64,000 nucleotides of DNA from Synechococcus sp. WH 8109. GTDB taxonomy: Bacteria > Cyanobacteriota > Cyanobacteriia > PCC-6307 > Cyanobiaceae. The translations under genes and the position numbers were made by a program. The stretch covers positions 310,001 through 374,000 of the forward strand of contig NZ_CP006882.1 in NCBI RefSeq assembly GCF_000161795.2, in the 5' to 3' direction. Shown here piece after piece: positions 46,900-56,186 of the stretch. The notes beneath the pieces are model-generated. The model did no database searches and was not told the DNA's origin. It saw only the letters and a list, made by a program, of their open reading frames with translations. How positions within the stretch are numbered: the first letter of the stretch is position 1; each line of letters starts with the position of its first letter.

Positions 46900-48480
46900 T
46901 CACGTCATTGGATTGCCATACCAAGCAATACCTTCATTTAGCCAATTTGTATCCTGATCCAAAAGGCTTTGTTCGTAAGTACTGGTTGAGTAAAGATGGC
47001 TACCAGTTCCTTGATTGAGATATCGAACAACAGCAACCGCATTGTCAATGTATTCAATTGCATTATAAGCGGTAAAAGCTTTTCCCTCATATTGCCAGCC
47101 TGCATCAACTAGTCCCTGGTTGTTGATAATAAGATCTCTTTCGCTCGAAAGAGCCGTATAAAAGTGTCGATTTTCTGAAGATACATAAAAACGAAAGATA
47201 TCAGCTGTTGCTACCCCAGGCTCGTAGTAGACAGTACCTTCGTTCTTCCATCCGCTGCTCGTCAATATATCTATTTCATTCTGATTAGACGAAAACAAAT
47301 GCTTGCCTTCAGAAGTGTTATGAAGCCTACTAACAGGACTAACAGTTCTTTTGTTTATTTGAGCACCAGAGGTAAGCCAAGAGAGATCAAATGTTGACTG
47401 AGCTGGAATACTAATGGAATGCAAGTTATCATTATACCTAAACGCATCGTCTCCAATTGATGTCACGCTGTCAGGAATATCTATTGTGATTAGATTAGTA
47501 TCATAAAATGGACCATATCCAATAGAGGTAACGGTATTGGATATATTTACGCTAATCAATGGATTGCCAGAAAAAGCATATTGGGGAATTGATGTGATGC
47601 CATGAGGAATTTTTACACTGAAAAGATTATTATTGCTGAACGCAAATCTTCCAATTGATGTTACGCTATTTGGAATGTCTACGGTGTACAAATCATTACT
47701 TTCAAAGGCGGACTCGCCTATCATTGTAATGCTTTCGGGAATACTAACGCTTACTAAGCCCTTGCCAGAAAATGCTTTATCAGCTATTGAAGTATAAATC
47801 TCAGGTATTACTACATTTAATCCCAGCTCATCTATTAACGACTGGGCTAACTCCTTGGTTAGCACCTTTGGCGCTATATCAAGAGACGTGACGACAGTGG
47901 GAGGGATTCGGTCAACAAAAGTTGAAGATGATGTGGATGTTCTATGAATAATTTGAGCATTATATGGAAGCGCTTGAAGATTAAATAATGGATTCTGAGG
48001 AACATTAATAGTTTGTGCTTCGGTTACATAGCTCCAAGCAACACTGGGGAATACATGATTAGGCAATGAAGTCAAGCTATCCGGAAGACTTATATTCTTT
48101 ACATTGTTTTCATAGAAAGCATACATATCAATGAAGACAACTGAATTTGGAATGTTGATTTCTCGCAGAGAATTTGAATAAAAAGCGTTTGTGCCAATAC
48201 TAATCAAGCCCTCAGCAAACTCTACAGATGTAAGAACGTTTGCATAAAAAGCAGACCCATCAATATGCTTTACGCTACTCGGTATTGACACGCTTACAAG
48301 CTGATTTGCATAAAATGCATTACGACCTATGACTGTTATACTTTCGGGGATAACAACACTTTTGATGCCTTTTCCGCTGAATGCATTTTTACCAATTACA
48401 GCATAAGTATTAGGAATCACGATATCCAGCCCTTGCTCATCGATCAGCGCTTGAGCCAGAGATTGCGTAAGGACTGTCAA
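46900..48480 (-). CDS. BspA-type leucine-rich-repeat protein with DUF5648-like C-terminus
   Basis: 526 aa, strongly AT-rich compared with its neighbours. Two blocks of LRR_5-type repeats (units like ITVIGRNAFYANQLVSVSIP) occupy about residues 1-155 and 200-375. Each block begins with a related unit (LAQALIDEQGLDIVIP / LAQSLIDELGLNVVIP), showing internal duplication. The last ~140 residues hold three units of a DUF5648-like module (RFYVSSENRHFYTALSSERD; RYLNQGTGSHLYSTSTYEQ; RLHNTSEGKHLFSSNQNE), a domain often found in secreted proteins. No signal peptide is seen. The start is TTG at 48480, with an in-frame TGA 9 nt upstream. Probably a surface or secreted adhesion-type protein acquired by transfer. 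Confidence 0.8.
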   Translation of the reverse strand: MTVLTQSLAQALIDEQGLDIVIPNTYAVIGKNAFSGKGIKSVVIPESITVIGRNAFYANQLVSVSIPSSVKHIDGSAFYANVLTSVEFAEGLISIGTNAFYSNSLREINIPNSVVFIDMYAFYENNVKNISLPDSLTSLPNHVFPSVAWSYVTEAQTINVPQNPLFNLQALPYNAQIIHRTSTSSSTFVDRIPPTVVTSLDIAPKVLTKELAQSLIDELGLNVVIPEIYTSIADKAFSGKGLVSVSIPESITMIGESAFESNDLYTVDIPNSVTSIGRFAFSNNNLFSVKIPHGITSIPQYAFSGNPLISVNISNTVTSIGYGPFYDTNLITIDIPDSVTSIGDDAFRYNDNLHSISIPAQSTFDLSWLTSGAQINKRTVSPVSRLHNTSEGKHLFSSNQNEIDILTSSGWKNEGTVYYEPGVATADIFRFYVSSENRHFYTALSSERDLIINNQGLVDAGWQYEGKAFTAYNAIEYIDNAVAVVRYLNQGTGSHLYSTSTYEQSLLDQDTNWLNEGIAWYGNPMT

Positions 48481-48860
48481 AAGAAAAATTCACTCTAATC
48501 AATTCTACTTGCCAATAAGATTCAACAGAAAAATTCAATGATTGGTTAGCATTCTACTGCATATGCCTGTGTTGATTTGAGCATAAATTAAATGCACTTT
48601 GTTCAATGCTGATAATTAACGGCGTAGCAAAAGTGCTTTGCATGGCTTGGTTCAATCCGAGCGAGTTCGTGCATGCAAACTTCTCCTCAGATTGATTGGT
48701 GTGACTGTGGTGTGGTGACTATCGCGGATAGGTGGTGACCCAGGTTCTCCATAGGTCGCGGCTTTATGCAATGCCATCACGCGCCTGTCACGTGCGATCT
48801 GTCTTTGGATTGTGTTGAGACTTATCGGTATACAAACTTCGTGCAAACCTTGTCTATAAC
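48481..48860. other. 380-bp region between LRR gene and cobO
   Basis: No supported gene. The part next to the LRR gene (48481-48650) is AT-rich and may hold its promoter. The part from about 48650 has GC content closer to the chromosome, and contains the right copy of the ATACAAACT repeat. Confidence 0.55.
48830..48849. repeat. ATACAAACT-type repeat, right copy
   Basis: ATACAAACTTCGTGCAAACC lies 11 bp from the cobO stop codon and resembles 46604-46624. The pair lies just inside the two cobO end copies. Confidence 0.45.
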
Positions 48861-48905
48861 TCAATAGTCCACGCCACGCTTGAGATCCACTCCTTGTTCG
48901 GCGTA
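48861..48905 (-). repeat. cobO 3' end, intact copy of the flanking repeat
   Basis: The final 15 codons of cobO (YAEQGVDLKRGVDY and TGA), matched by the diverged copy at 46509-46553. TGTTCGGCGTA (48895-48905) is identical in both and is the likely crossover core. Confidence 0.8.
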
Positions 48906-50009
48906 GTGCTTGTGGCACACCATTTCGGAATGGATGCTTGCCAAATCGAAGTAAGCGGGTTGGTTTTTGCAGCGCCCCGTGATGATCACCTCGGTTTCCG
49001 CCGGTTTGCGCAGCAGGGTTTGCAGGATCGGTTCGACGGGCAGCAGCTCCAAGTCGACTGTGGGGTTCAACTCATCGAGGATCACGGTTTTGTAGAGGCC
49101 GCTTGAGATGGCTGCCCGTGCGATCTCCCAGGCCCGCTCGGCTTCCACGTAATCAATCGGCTCCTGCTGGCCCCGCCAGACGATGGCATCGCGGCCGGAG
49201 CGGAGGTGGTCCACCAAATGGGGATAGCTCTCGCGTAGGGCGGCGATGGCTGCATCTTCGGTGTAACCGCTGCCGCCTTTGAGCCACTGCAGGATCAAGA
49301 CCCGATGGCTCTTGTCCTGGCTGATGCCCCGCCCGATGGCCTGCAGCGCTTTGCCCAGCGCACTGGTTGATTTGCCTTTGCCTTCACCGGTGTAGATCTC
49401 AATACCGCTACTCACATTGAGAGGCACCACCCGGTTGTCGTTCATGCCCGGACGGCGATGGGCCCGCATCTCGGAGTGGAGGTCGGCCTCACGCACCAAG
49501 GGGGCCGGTGCGGCGCGACCGGTGACGATGATCTCCATCCCCTCCGGCCGGTTGCTGAGGGTGCGCACCACGTCCTCTAGGTCCAGCAGGCCGAGATCGA
49601 GCACAGGATTCAGCTCGTCCAGAACCACCACCGAGTAGAGGGCACTGGCGATTGCGCCCTTGGCAATCACCCAGCCCCGCTGGGCTTCATCCCGGTCGAA
49701 TCGCGTGGCTTCGTCGGCAGTGAAGTGATCGGCCCGTCCGGTGCGCAGGTGGTCGATCAGATGGGGGAAACCCTGCTGCAAGGCCTCGATGGCCGCATCC
49801 TCGTCGTAGGCCCGGCCTGGGCCTTTGAGAAAGCGCAACAGCAGCACTCGGGTCTGTCGTTGCTCGCAGATGCCGAGGCCGATGGTGCGCAGCACTACAC
49901 CAAGGGCTGCCTGGCTTTTGCCCTTGCCCTCGCCGTCATAGATGTGCAGCTGTCCGTGGCTGCGCTCGCGGCTGTCCGCTGCGGTGACAATGCCGATGCT
50001 TCGAGGCAT
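48861..50009 (-). CDS. cobO: Cob(I)alamin adenosyltransferase, tandem two-domain form
   Basis: 382 aa, about twice the length of E. coli BtuR/CobA (~196 aa). Two homologous domains (about 15-190 and 205-382) each carry a P-loop (YDGEGKGKSQAALG and YTGEGKGKSTSALG), a VVLDELNPVLDL / VILDELNPTVDL segment and an IIVTGR / VIITGR strand. The enzyme transfers the adenosyl group of ATP to cobalamin or corrinoids in vitamin B12 synthesis. Both domains look competent. The last 15 codons are duplicated at 46509-46553 across the LRR island. It is divergent from larE. Confidence 0.93.
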   Translation of the reverse strand: MPRSIGIVTAADSRERSHGQLHIYDGEGKGKSQAALGVVLRTIGLGICEQRQTRVLLLRFLKGPGRAYDEDAAIEALQQGFPHLIDHLRTGRADHFTADEATRFDRDEAQRGWVIAKGAIASALYSVVVLDELNPVLDLGLLDLEDVVRTLSNRPEGMEIIVTGRAAPAPLVREADLHSEMRAHRRPGMNDNRVVPLNVSSGIEIYTGEGKGKSTSALGKALQAIGRGISQDKSHRVLILQWLKGGSGYTEDAAIAALRESYPHLVDHLRSGRDAIVWRGQQEPIDYVEAERAWEIARAAISSGLYKTVILDELNPTVDLELLPVEPILQTLLRKPAETEVIITGRCKNQPAYFDLASIHSEMVCHKHYAEQGVDLKRGVDY

Positions 50010-50062
50010 GGGGACAGCTCTTACCGTTGGAGCCTACCTAGCTCAACTGGTTTTCCCCGCTG

Positions 50063-50890
50063 ATGTTTCGGTTGCAGGAGCCTTTGGCGGATCGAGAGCA
50101 GCAGCTGCTGGCGGACCTGCGGCAGTGGATGGCGGGGCAATCTGCCCTGTGTGTGGCCTATTCCGGTGGAGTCGACAGCACCCTTGTTGCCGCGATGGCC
50201 TACGAAGCCAAGGGCGATGCCGCCCTTGCGGTAACGGGGGTCTCTCCGGCCCTGGCACCGCATCTGTTGCGGGAAGCGCGTGATCAAGCTTCCTGGATCG
50301 GCATCCCGCATCGGGAGTGTGCAACGGCCGAGTTGAACGACCCGGACTACAGCAACAACCCCGTGGATCGCTGCTTTGCCTGCAAGCGTGAACTGCACCA
50401 GCACCTTCAACCCATTGCTGCGGCTGCGGGAGATGCCTTGGTGATTGATGGGGTCAATCTTGATGACCTCGGTGATCACCGGCCCGGCATTAATGCGGCC
50501 CGACAAGCGGGGGTTCGCTCCCCCCTGGCCGAACTGTTAATCGACAAAGCAGCCATCCGTGCCTTGTCGCGGGGCCTTGGTTTTCCCTGGTGGGATAAAC
50601 CGGCGCAGCCCTGCCTGGCCTCCCGCTTCCCCTATGGCGAAAGTATCAGCGCCGAGCGGTTGAAGCGGGTGGGTCAGGCGGAAGCCTGGTTGATCGCTAG
50701 GGGCTTCAGCACCGTTCGTGTGCGGTCACACGGGTTGGCAGCACGGATTGAGGTTCCCCGTGAGCAGATCCGCGCTGTGCTCTTGCTTGCGGAGAGTGAA
50801 CCTCTAGTGGAGGCCTTTCGCTGCCTTGGTTTCACCTCCGTCAACCTGGATCTTGAAGGTCTGGTCAGCGGCAAATTGAACCGCCGCTGA
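50063..50890 (+). CDS. larE: LarE-like ATP-dependent sacrificial sulfur transferase
   Basis: 275 aa. The PP-loop is near the N-terminus (CVAYSGGVDSTLVAA), followed by NPVDRCFACKRELH. The Cys184 in QPCLASRFPYGE corresponds to the sacrificial Cys of Lactobacillus plantarum LarE, which donates sulfur to the nickel-pincer nucleotide cofactor and is converted to dehydroalanine. larA, larB and larC are not nearby, so its real role here is uncertain. It is divergent from cobO. Confidence 0.88.
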   Translation: MFRLQEPLADREQQLLADLRQWMAGQSALCVAYSGGVDSTLVAAMAYEAKGDAALAVTGVSPALAPHLLREARDQASWIGIPHRECATAELNDPDYSNNPVDRCFACKRELHQHLQPIAAAAGDALVIDGVNLDDLGDHRPGINAARQAGVRSPLAELLIDKAAIRALSRGLGFPWWDKPAQPCLASRFPYGESISAERLKRVGQAEAWLIARGFSTVRVRSHGLAARIEVPREQIRAVLLLAESEPLVEAFRCLGFTSVNLDLEGLVSGKLNRR

Positions 50891-50906
50891 TCTCGCCTGG
50901 GCCGGT

Positions 50907-51404
50907 TCAGTTAGGGCGCTGGCTTGGCGTTTCCACAGGTTCTCTCACCCCGGTGGCAATGGCCGCAGGTGTTTCACGAAGAAAGCTTTTCAGCGCGTGC
51001 CGTTTCGCTTGAAGCTCACTGCAGAGAATGGCGCAGGCCTGTTCCGGCATGGTGTGGTCACCACAGGTGAAAACATCAACAGCGGCGTAGCCGGATTCCG
51101 GCCAGGTGTGGATGGAAATGTGGGATTCCGCCAGCAGGGCCAGGCCTGTGACGCCCTGGGGTTGAAATTGATGGGTGATCAGGTTCAGCAGCGTCGCACC
51201 AGCACCTTTGGCTGCTGAGGTGATCGTTGTGCGGATGAATGCTTCGTCGTCGAGCCGGCTCGGGTCGCAGTCGTAGAGCTCGAGAATGCAGTGTTTGCCG
51301 ACCATGTCGGTGGCATGAATCTCAGGTGCCCCCCATCCCGGGTTGGGATGCAGTTCAGAGAGGGTCTGCTCCATCAGGTGATGAGAGAAAAAAGGGTCCG
51401 CCAC
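50907..51404 (-). CDS. speD: S-adenosylmethionine decarboxylase proenzyme
   Basis: 165 aa, bacterial type. It self-cleaves between Glu93 and Ser94 in [14 protein letters not shown], which gives the pyruvoyl group. It makes decarboxylated SAM for spermidine synthesis. The start may be 51404 or the ATG at 51374 ([14 protein letters not shown]); the longer form is given, starting 1 bp after the recF stop. Likely co-transcribed with recF. Confidence 0.93.
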   Translation of the reverse strand: MADPFFSHHLMEQTLSELHPNPGWGAPEIHATDMVGKHCILELYDCDPSRLDDEAFIRTTITSAAKGAGATLLNLITHQFQPQGVTGLALLAESHISIHTWPESGYAAVDVFTCGDHTMPEQACAILCSELQAKRHALKSFLRETPAAIATGVREPVETPSQRPN

Positions 51405-51405
51405 C

Positions 51406-52539
51406 TTATCTGATCTTCAGGTCGGGTCTCAGGTCTCTTGCTCCGAGAATTTGGGCCTGCTGCTGCCATCCGCCGCCAAAGCCCTCGAGGTGGGTGGCAC
51501 TCACCAGGCATTGATGCGATTCCCCCACGGCCTCAAGCAGAAGCTGCTGACGGGTTGGATCCAGTTCGGCGAGCACATCATCAAGAAGCAGCAAAGGAGG
51601 CTCCCCGCAGAGCTGGGTCACCAGCTCCAGTTCGGCGAGCTTCAGGCCCAGCACCAGCGACCGCTGCTGGCCTGCGGAGCCAAACTGTCGTGCCGGGCTG
51701 CCCCCCAGCAGCAGGGCTATCTCATCGCGGTGCGGGCCCACGCGGCAGCTGCCGAGCCGTTCCTCCTCTCCCCGCTGCTGGCGCAGTTGCTCCTCGATGG
51801 CGAGTCTCCAGGGTTCTTCGGCATCCTCCCCGTCGAGCTTGCTGCCGGGTTTGTAGTGCAGTTCCAAGGCTTCTGTGCCCCCGCTGAGGTGGGCCTGCCA
51901 GCGTTGGGCGATCGGTTCCAACCGATGCAGGGCCCGTTGCCGTCGCCGGTGAATTCGGGTGCTCACCAGCGCCATCTGAACATCAAAGGCATCGAGTAGC
52001 GCATGGCGTTCGCCACTGGAGACCTGCCTCTGGCGCCAGAGCTGGCTGCGCTGCCGCAGCAACCGGTTCAGCCGCGCCATCAGATCGGCATACACCGGTT
52101 CGAGCTGCAGCACGACGCGGTCCAGCCACTGGCGGCGTAAGGCGGGTTCGCCCCGCACCAGATCAAGATCCAGGGCGCTGAAGCCAATGCAGCGCAGTGG
52201 ACCAATCAGGTCCAGCTGCCGATCGAGCAGCTTGCCGTTCCTTTTGGCCTGACGGCCTCCATGGCGGCGCAGTTTCAGTTCCAGACGATCCCCACCCCCC
52301 ACGTCGGCCCGGATCAGGGCCTCTGGAGCGTCCCACTGGATCAGATCGCGATCGTTACTGCAGCGATGGGAGCGCAGGCTGCCCAGCAGCTCAACCGCTT
52401 CGAGCAGGTTGGACTTGCCAATGCCATTGGGCCCGATCACCAAAAGGCGTGGCTGCCTCAGTTCCAGCTGCAGAACGGTGTGGTTCCGGAAGCCCTGCAG
52501 TTGGAGCCTGTGGAGCCGGATGGGTGCTGGGGCGACCAG
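51406..52539 (-). CDS. recF: DNA repair and replication protein RecF, unusual start
   Basis: About 377 aa. Walker A is [14 protein letters not shown], the signature region is [11 protein letters not shown] with [17 protein letters not shown], and Walker B is [14 protein letters not shown]. The first TTG in frame (52443) would omit the first strands of the ABC-type head, but the frame continues upstream as [20 protein letters not shown], a clear RecF N-terminus. No ATG, GTG or TTG precedes that segment before an in-frame TGA. I set the start at a CTG (52539); an AUC at 52521 is also possible. It loads RecA at gapped DNA together with RecO and RecR. Confidence 0.85.
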   Translation of the reverse strand: MVAPAPIRLHRLQLQGFRNHTVLQLELRQPRLLVIGPNGIGKSNLLEAVELLGSLRSHRCSNDRDLIQWDAPEALIRADVGGGDRLELKLRRHGGRQAKRNGKLLDRQLDLIGPLRCIGFSALDLDLVRGEPALRRQWLDRVVLQLEPVYADLMARLNRLLRQRSQLWRQRQVSSGERHALLDAFDVQMALVSTRIHRRRQRALHRLEPIAQRWQAHLSGGTEALELHYKPGSKLDGEDAEEPWRLAIEEQLRQQRGEEERLGSCRVGPHRDEIALLLGGSPARQFGSAGQQRSLVLGLKLAELELVTQLCGEPPLLLLDDVLAELDPTRQQLLLEAVGESHQCLVSATHLEGFGGGWQQQAQILGARDLRPDLKIR

Positions 52540-52603
52540 TGAGTAAGGTACCTGTATCGGGACGGTTGACGCTCGATATCACTGCGGCTTAATGCCGATC
52601 AGT

Positions 52604-52677
52604 GGGCATGTAGCTCAGTTGGATAGAGCATCAGATTCCGGTTCTGAGGGTCGGGGGTTCGAGTCCCTCCATGCTCG
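52604..52677 (+). tRNA. tRNA-Arg(CCG)
   Basis: 74 nt. Acceptor GGGCATG/CATGCTC (with one G-U), D-loop AGCTCAGTTGGATAGAGC, anticodon loop TTCCGGT giving CCG (reads CGG), T-arm GGGGGTTCGAGTCCCTC. CCA is not encoded. Confidence 0.95.
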
Positions 52678-52694
52678 TATTTGAACTCAATGTC

Positions 52695-53150
52695 TCAGCT
52701 CAGGCTGAGGCCCATGGCGCGAATTCCATTGGGATCAATCAGGAAACCTTGCTGTTTGAGAGCTTCCAGCGCATCCGCAGGGGCCGAGATTGAAAGGCTG
52801 CAGCCCGGCAGATCCCGGCGCAGAATCTGCAGGGCTCGGTGCACCAGAACGGCGAAAAGGGCCCCTTGGTTCGGCCCTGGTTTGGCGGCCAGGTTCCAAA
52901 GATTGGCGTTGAGGGCCAGATCACTGGTGGCCCGCACAAATCCGATCAGTTCCCCTGTTGATTCCTCCAGGATGCTGATCTGCCAAAGGCTGCGCTGAAG
53001 GGCGAGCTCCCAGCGTTCCTCAGGGTGGGTTGATTCCCCGCAGGACATCAGCAACGTGTTGAGCTGCTGGGAGGTGGGAGGGGTTGATGTTTCGAGTCGC
53101 GTTCCCTCGGGCAAGGGTGGAATCGAGGGTTGTTGAAGGAACGACAGCAC
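52695..53150 (-). CDS. GNAT-like acetyltransferase, divergent
   Basis: 151 aa. The middle resembles the GNAT core: a strand pair around LIGFVRATSDLALNANLWNL, the presumed acetyl-CoA loop PGPNQGALFAVLVHRALQIL, and the ending SAPADALEALKQQGF. The usual Q/RxxGxG/A is altered, so activity is uncertain. It follows ppc by 6 bp and is the last gene of the trpE-gshA-ppc unit. Confidence 0.65.
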   Translation of the reverse strand: MLSFLQQPSIPPLPEGTRLETSTPPTSQQLNTLLMSCGESTHPEERWELALQRSLWQISILEESTGELIGFVRATSDLALNANLWNLAAKPGPNQGALFAVLVHRALQILRRDLPGCSLSISAPADALEALKQQGFLIDPNGIRAMGLSLS

Positions 53151-53156
53151 TGTGGA

Positions 53157-56100
53157 TCAGCCGGTGTTGCGCATGCCAGCTGCAATGCCGTTGAGGGTGA
53201 GCAAGGCCCCCCGCAGCAGTTCACTGCGGCTGTAGGTGCGGGTGTCCTCGGGGGCGCCTGCCGTCTCACTCATGGGCGGTTGCCGGTTCTGATCCCGCAG
53301 CCGCCTCAGCAGCGCAACCTGCAGGAAGCCAAGGGGAACAATGGTGCGGTTGCGCAAATCAACAGACAGCTGAAGCCCTTGGTCAGCGCCCAGCAGTCGG
53401 TTTTGCCCCGTGATTTCAAGAACCAATTGGCGGGTGAGTTCGTATTCCTTGGCGATTACCTGGAAGATCGCTTCAAAGGCTTCCCGCTGTTCGGGGTGCC
53501 CCAGGCTGTTCATGTAGTGATGAGCCAGGTCGAGATCCACTTTGGAGAGGGTCATTTCGACCTTGGAAATGAGCATCCGGAAGAACGGCCAACGTTGATG
53601 GAGGCGCCGCAGCAGGTCGAGTTGTTCGGAGTCGCCACCCACTTCTTCCGACAGCGCCGTGCCGAAGCCAAACCAGCTCGGCAAAAGGAACCGACTCTGG
53701 GTCCAGCCGAAGACCCAGGGAATGGCCCGCAGGCTGGAGAGGTCCTTGGCGCCGGTTTTGCGTCGGGCTGGACGACTGGAGATCTGCAGCTTGCTGATTT
53801 CCTCGATCGGTGTGACCTGCTGGAAAAACGCCACCAGATCGGGATTGTCGTGAACCAGAGCCCGGTAATGCTCCCGTGAGCGGGTGGCAAGGCGACTCAT
53901 CAGCTGGTTCCAGCTGGGTGTCGCATCAAGCTGGTTGGTCACCAGGCTGTTCTGCACCACGGCCGTGGTGACGGTCTCCAGGTTGTAGAGCGCCAACTCG
54001 GGCAGGCTGTACTTCGAGGCCAGCACTTCACCCTGTTCGGTGATTTTGATCCGGCCCTGCAGTGTTCCGCTGGGTTGAGCCAGGATTGCCTGGTAGGCCG
54101 GCCCACCACCACGACTGACGGATCCACCGCGGCCGTGGAAGAGGCGAAGCGCCACATCCTGGCGGCTAGCGAGTTCCTGAAGGGCGATCTGAGCCTGATG
54201 AATCTCCCAGTTGCTGGAGAGGAAGCCGGAATCCTTGTTGCTGTCGGAGTAGCCCAGCATCAGCTCCTGTAGCGGCTGCTTTTGCTGCCCCACAACGGGG
54301 AGGAGTTCGCGGTAAAGCGGCGTCTTGAACAGTCCCTCCATTACCTCAGGGGCTCGTTGGAGATCCTCCACGGTTTCGAACAGCGGCACCACCAACAGGG
54401 AGGCCCGTTTCTTGGGCGGGTCTACAAGACCCGCCTCCTTGGCCAGCAGCAGGACCTCCAAGAGATCCGATGCCGTGTGGCTCATGGAGATCACGTAGGA
54501 GTTGCAGATCCGCGGACCGAACTCCTCCTGGAGGCGCTGCAGCATTCGGAACACCGCCAGCGTCTCGGCTGTTGCTGCCGACCAGCTGGCGGCAGGCGGG
54601 ATCAGGGGCCGACGGGTCTGCAGTTCCTGCAGGAGCCATGCCATCCGCTCCGTCTCATTCATGTCCCCATAGGCCTGGGGCAGTTCAAGGCTGCGGGTCA
54701 GTTCATCGATGGCATCGCTGTGGCGGGTGCTCTCCTGACGGATGTCCAGGCTGGCCAGTGAGAACCCAAAGATGTGCACCTGGTGCAGCAGGGTGTCGAG
54801 CTGTTCGCAGCTCAGTTCGGTGCTGACGAGGCTGTTGCGCACCAACTCCAGGTCACTACGGAACTGGTCCACCGAGGTGTAGTGGAGAACCTCAGCTCCG
54901 CTAAGCCCGACCTGGGGATCCGTCAGAGCCTCACAGGGCATCTGCCAGCCCGCTTCCGACAGTTGGTTGTTGCGGGCGAGGGTGCGCTCCAGTTTTTCGA
55001 GCACGTAGCAGAGCTTTAGCCGGTAGGGCTCTAGTCGGTATCGCGCTGCTCTGCGCTCGTAGATCTCCGGGAATCGGAGCCGATCCATCTCCAGCGACTC
55101 CAGCAGTGATGGAGCCACCTGACTCCATTGCATGGAGATGCTCAGCTGCTGCCGGAGCGACTGCACAGAACTGATGTACAGCTCCAGCATCAACTGACGC
55201 TGATAACAGGCCGTGCGCCAGGTGATCTCTGGTGTGACTGAAGGATTGCCGTCCCGATCGGAGCCCACCCAGGAGCCGAAGGTGCAGAACGACGCTTGGG
55301 GGACCTGCACATCGGGGTAGTGGCGATGCAGGGAGGAGATCAGCCTTCTGCGCAGTTGCGGCATCGCGTCAAACAACACCTGCTGGAAATAGTGCAAGGT
55401 TGAATCCACCTCATCGATCACGGTGGGCTTGAACTGGTGGAGTTCATCGGTTCGCCACCACAGGCGGATTTCCTCCTCCAGTTGGTCGCGGCATTCCTCA
55501 CGCAGCTGATGCGCCAGAGGGGCGTCTGATTGAAGCTGCTGGAGCAAGTTGGCCACTCGCCTCTGCTTGTGCCGCACCGTGTGCCGCACGATCTCCGTGG
55601 GGTGCGCGGTGAAGACCAGCCGGATGTCTAGTTCCCGCAGCAGTTGTTCCACCTGAGCGGGGGGGACATTCATCCGCCGCAGCCGCTCGAACACCTCTCC
55701 AAAGGTGGCTGGATCGGTCTGGTTGGCGAGGGGCGGGGCGAAGGGATCAAAGGCGTCCCGTTGGGCTTCGTCAGCACTGGAATTGGGTCTCAAGCTGTCC
55801 AGATAGCTGTCTTCCTCGATCCGTTGCTCAAGGATGTTGATGAGCTGGAAATACAGCGAAAAGGCACGGGCCGCGGAGATGGCCTCCGAAAGGTCCATGG
55901 CCTTGATCAGCTCGACGATCGCCTCGCTCGTGCTGTCGCCATCTCGCCCTTCTAAAGAGACGGGGTCGCTGAGTTGTTTGAGCCTCAGCAGTCGTTCGCT
56001 CTGCTCCGGTGGGCACTCGCTGCGCAGCACCGACTTCCAGAGGTCTTCAATCAGGTCCAGGCGGTTCTGAAGAAGCTGTCCTGCACCGGATCCGCCACCG

Positions 56101-56186
56101 CTCAAGCGTGCAGTCTCTTGCTCGGAGACAGGGGTGGTGGACTCGGGCATGAAGTCTCCACGCTGCGACGAACTCGACATGATCAT
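53157..56186 (-). CDS. ppc: Phosphoenolpyruvate carboxylase
   Basis: 1009 aa, makes oxaloacetate from PEP and bicarbonate and so refills the incomplete TCA cycle of cyanobacteria. Signatures: [20 protein letters not shown] (catalytic His), [53 protein letters not shown], and the C-terminal RNTG. The ATG at 56186 overlaps the gshA stop (ATGA), so translation is probably coupled; an ATG at 56180 is also possible. Confidence 0.98.
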   Translation of the reverse strand: MIMSSSSQRGDFMPESTTPVSEQETARLSGGGSGAGQLLQNRLDLIEDLWKSVLRSECPPEQSERLLRLKQLSDPVSLEGRDGDSTSEAIVELIKAMDLSEAISAARAFSLYFQLINILEQRIEEDSYLDSLRPNSSADEAQRDAFDPFAPPLANQTDPATFGEVFERLRRMNVPPAQVEQLLRELDIRLVFTAHPTEIVRHTVRHKQRRVANLLQQLQSDAPLAHQLREECRDQLEEEIRLWWRTDELHQFKPTVIDEVDSTLHYFQQVLFDAMPQLRRRLISSLHRHYPDVQVPQASFCTFGSWVGSDRDGNPSVTPEITWRTACYQRQLMLELYISSVQSLRQQLSISMQWSQVAPSLLESLEMDRLRFPEIYERRAARYRLEPYRLKLCYVLEKLERTLARNNQLSEAGWQMPCEALTDPQVGLSGAEVLHYTSVDQFRSDLELVRNSLVSTELSCEQLDTLLHQVHIFGFSLASLDIRQESTRHSDAIDELTRSLELPQAYGDMNETERMAWLLQELQTRRPLIPPAASWSAATAETLAVFRMLQRLQEEFGPRICNSYVISMSHTASDLLEVLLLAKEAGLVDPPKKRASLLVVPLFETVEDLQRAPEVMEGLFKTPLYRELLPVVGQQKQPLQELMLGYSDSNKDSGFLSSNWEIHQAQIALQELASRQDVALRLFHGRGGSVSRGGGPAYQAILAQPSGTLQGRIKITEQGEVLASKYSLPELALYNLETVTTAVVQNSLVTNQLDATPSWNQLMSRLATRSREHYRALVHDNPDLVAFFQQVTPIEEISKLQISSRPARRKTGAKDLSSLRAIPWVFGWTQSRFLLPSWFGFGTALSEEVGGDSEQLDLLRRLHQRWPFFRMLISKVEMTLSKVDLDLAHHYMNSLGHPEQREAFEAIFQVIAKEYELTRQLVLEITGQNRLLGADQGLQLSVDLRNRTIVPLGFLQVALLRRLRDQNRQPPMSETAGAPEDTRTYSRSELLRGALLTLNGIAAGMRNTG

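Noticed and set aside
48652-48918. 88-aa minus-strand frame overlapping the end of cobO
   Set aside because: It overlaps cobO in another frame, and I could not see an integrase or other known motif in it.
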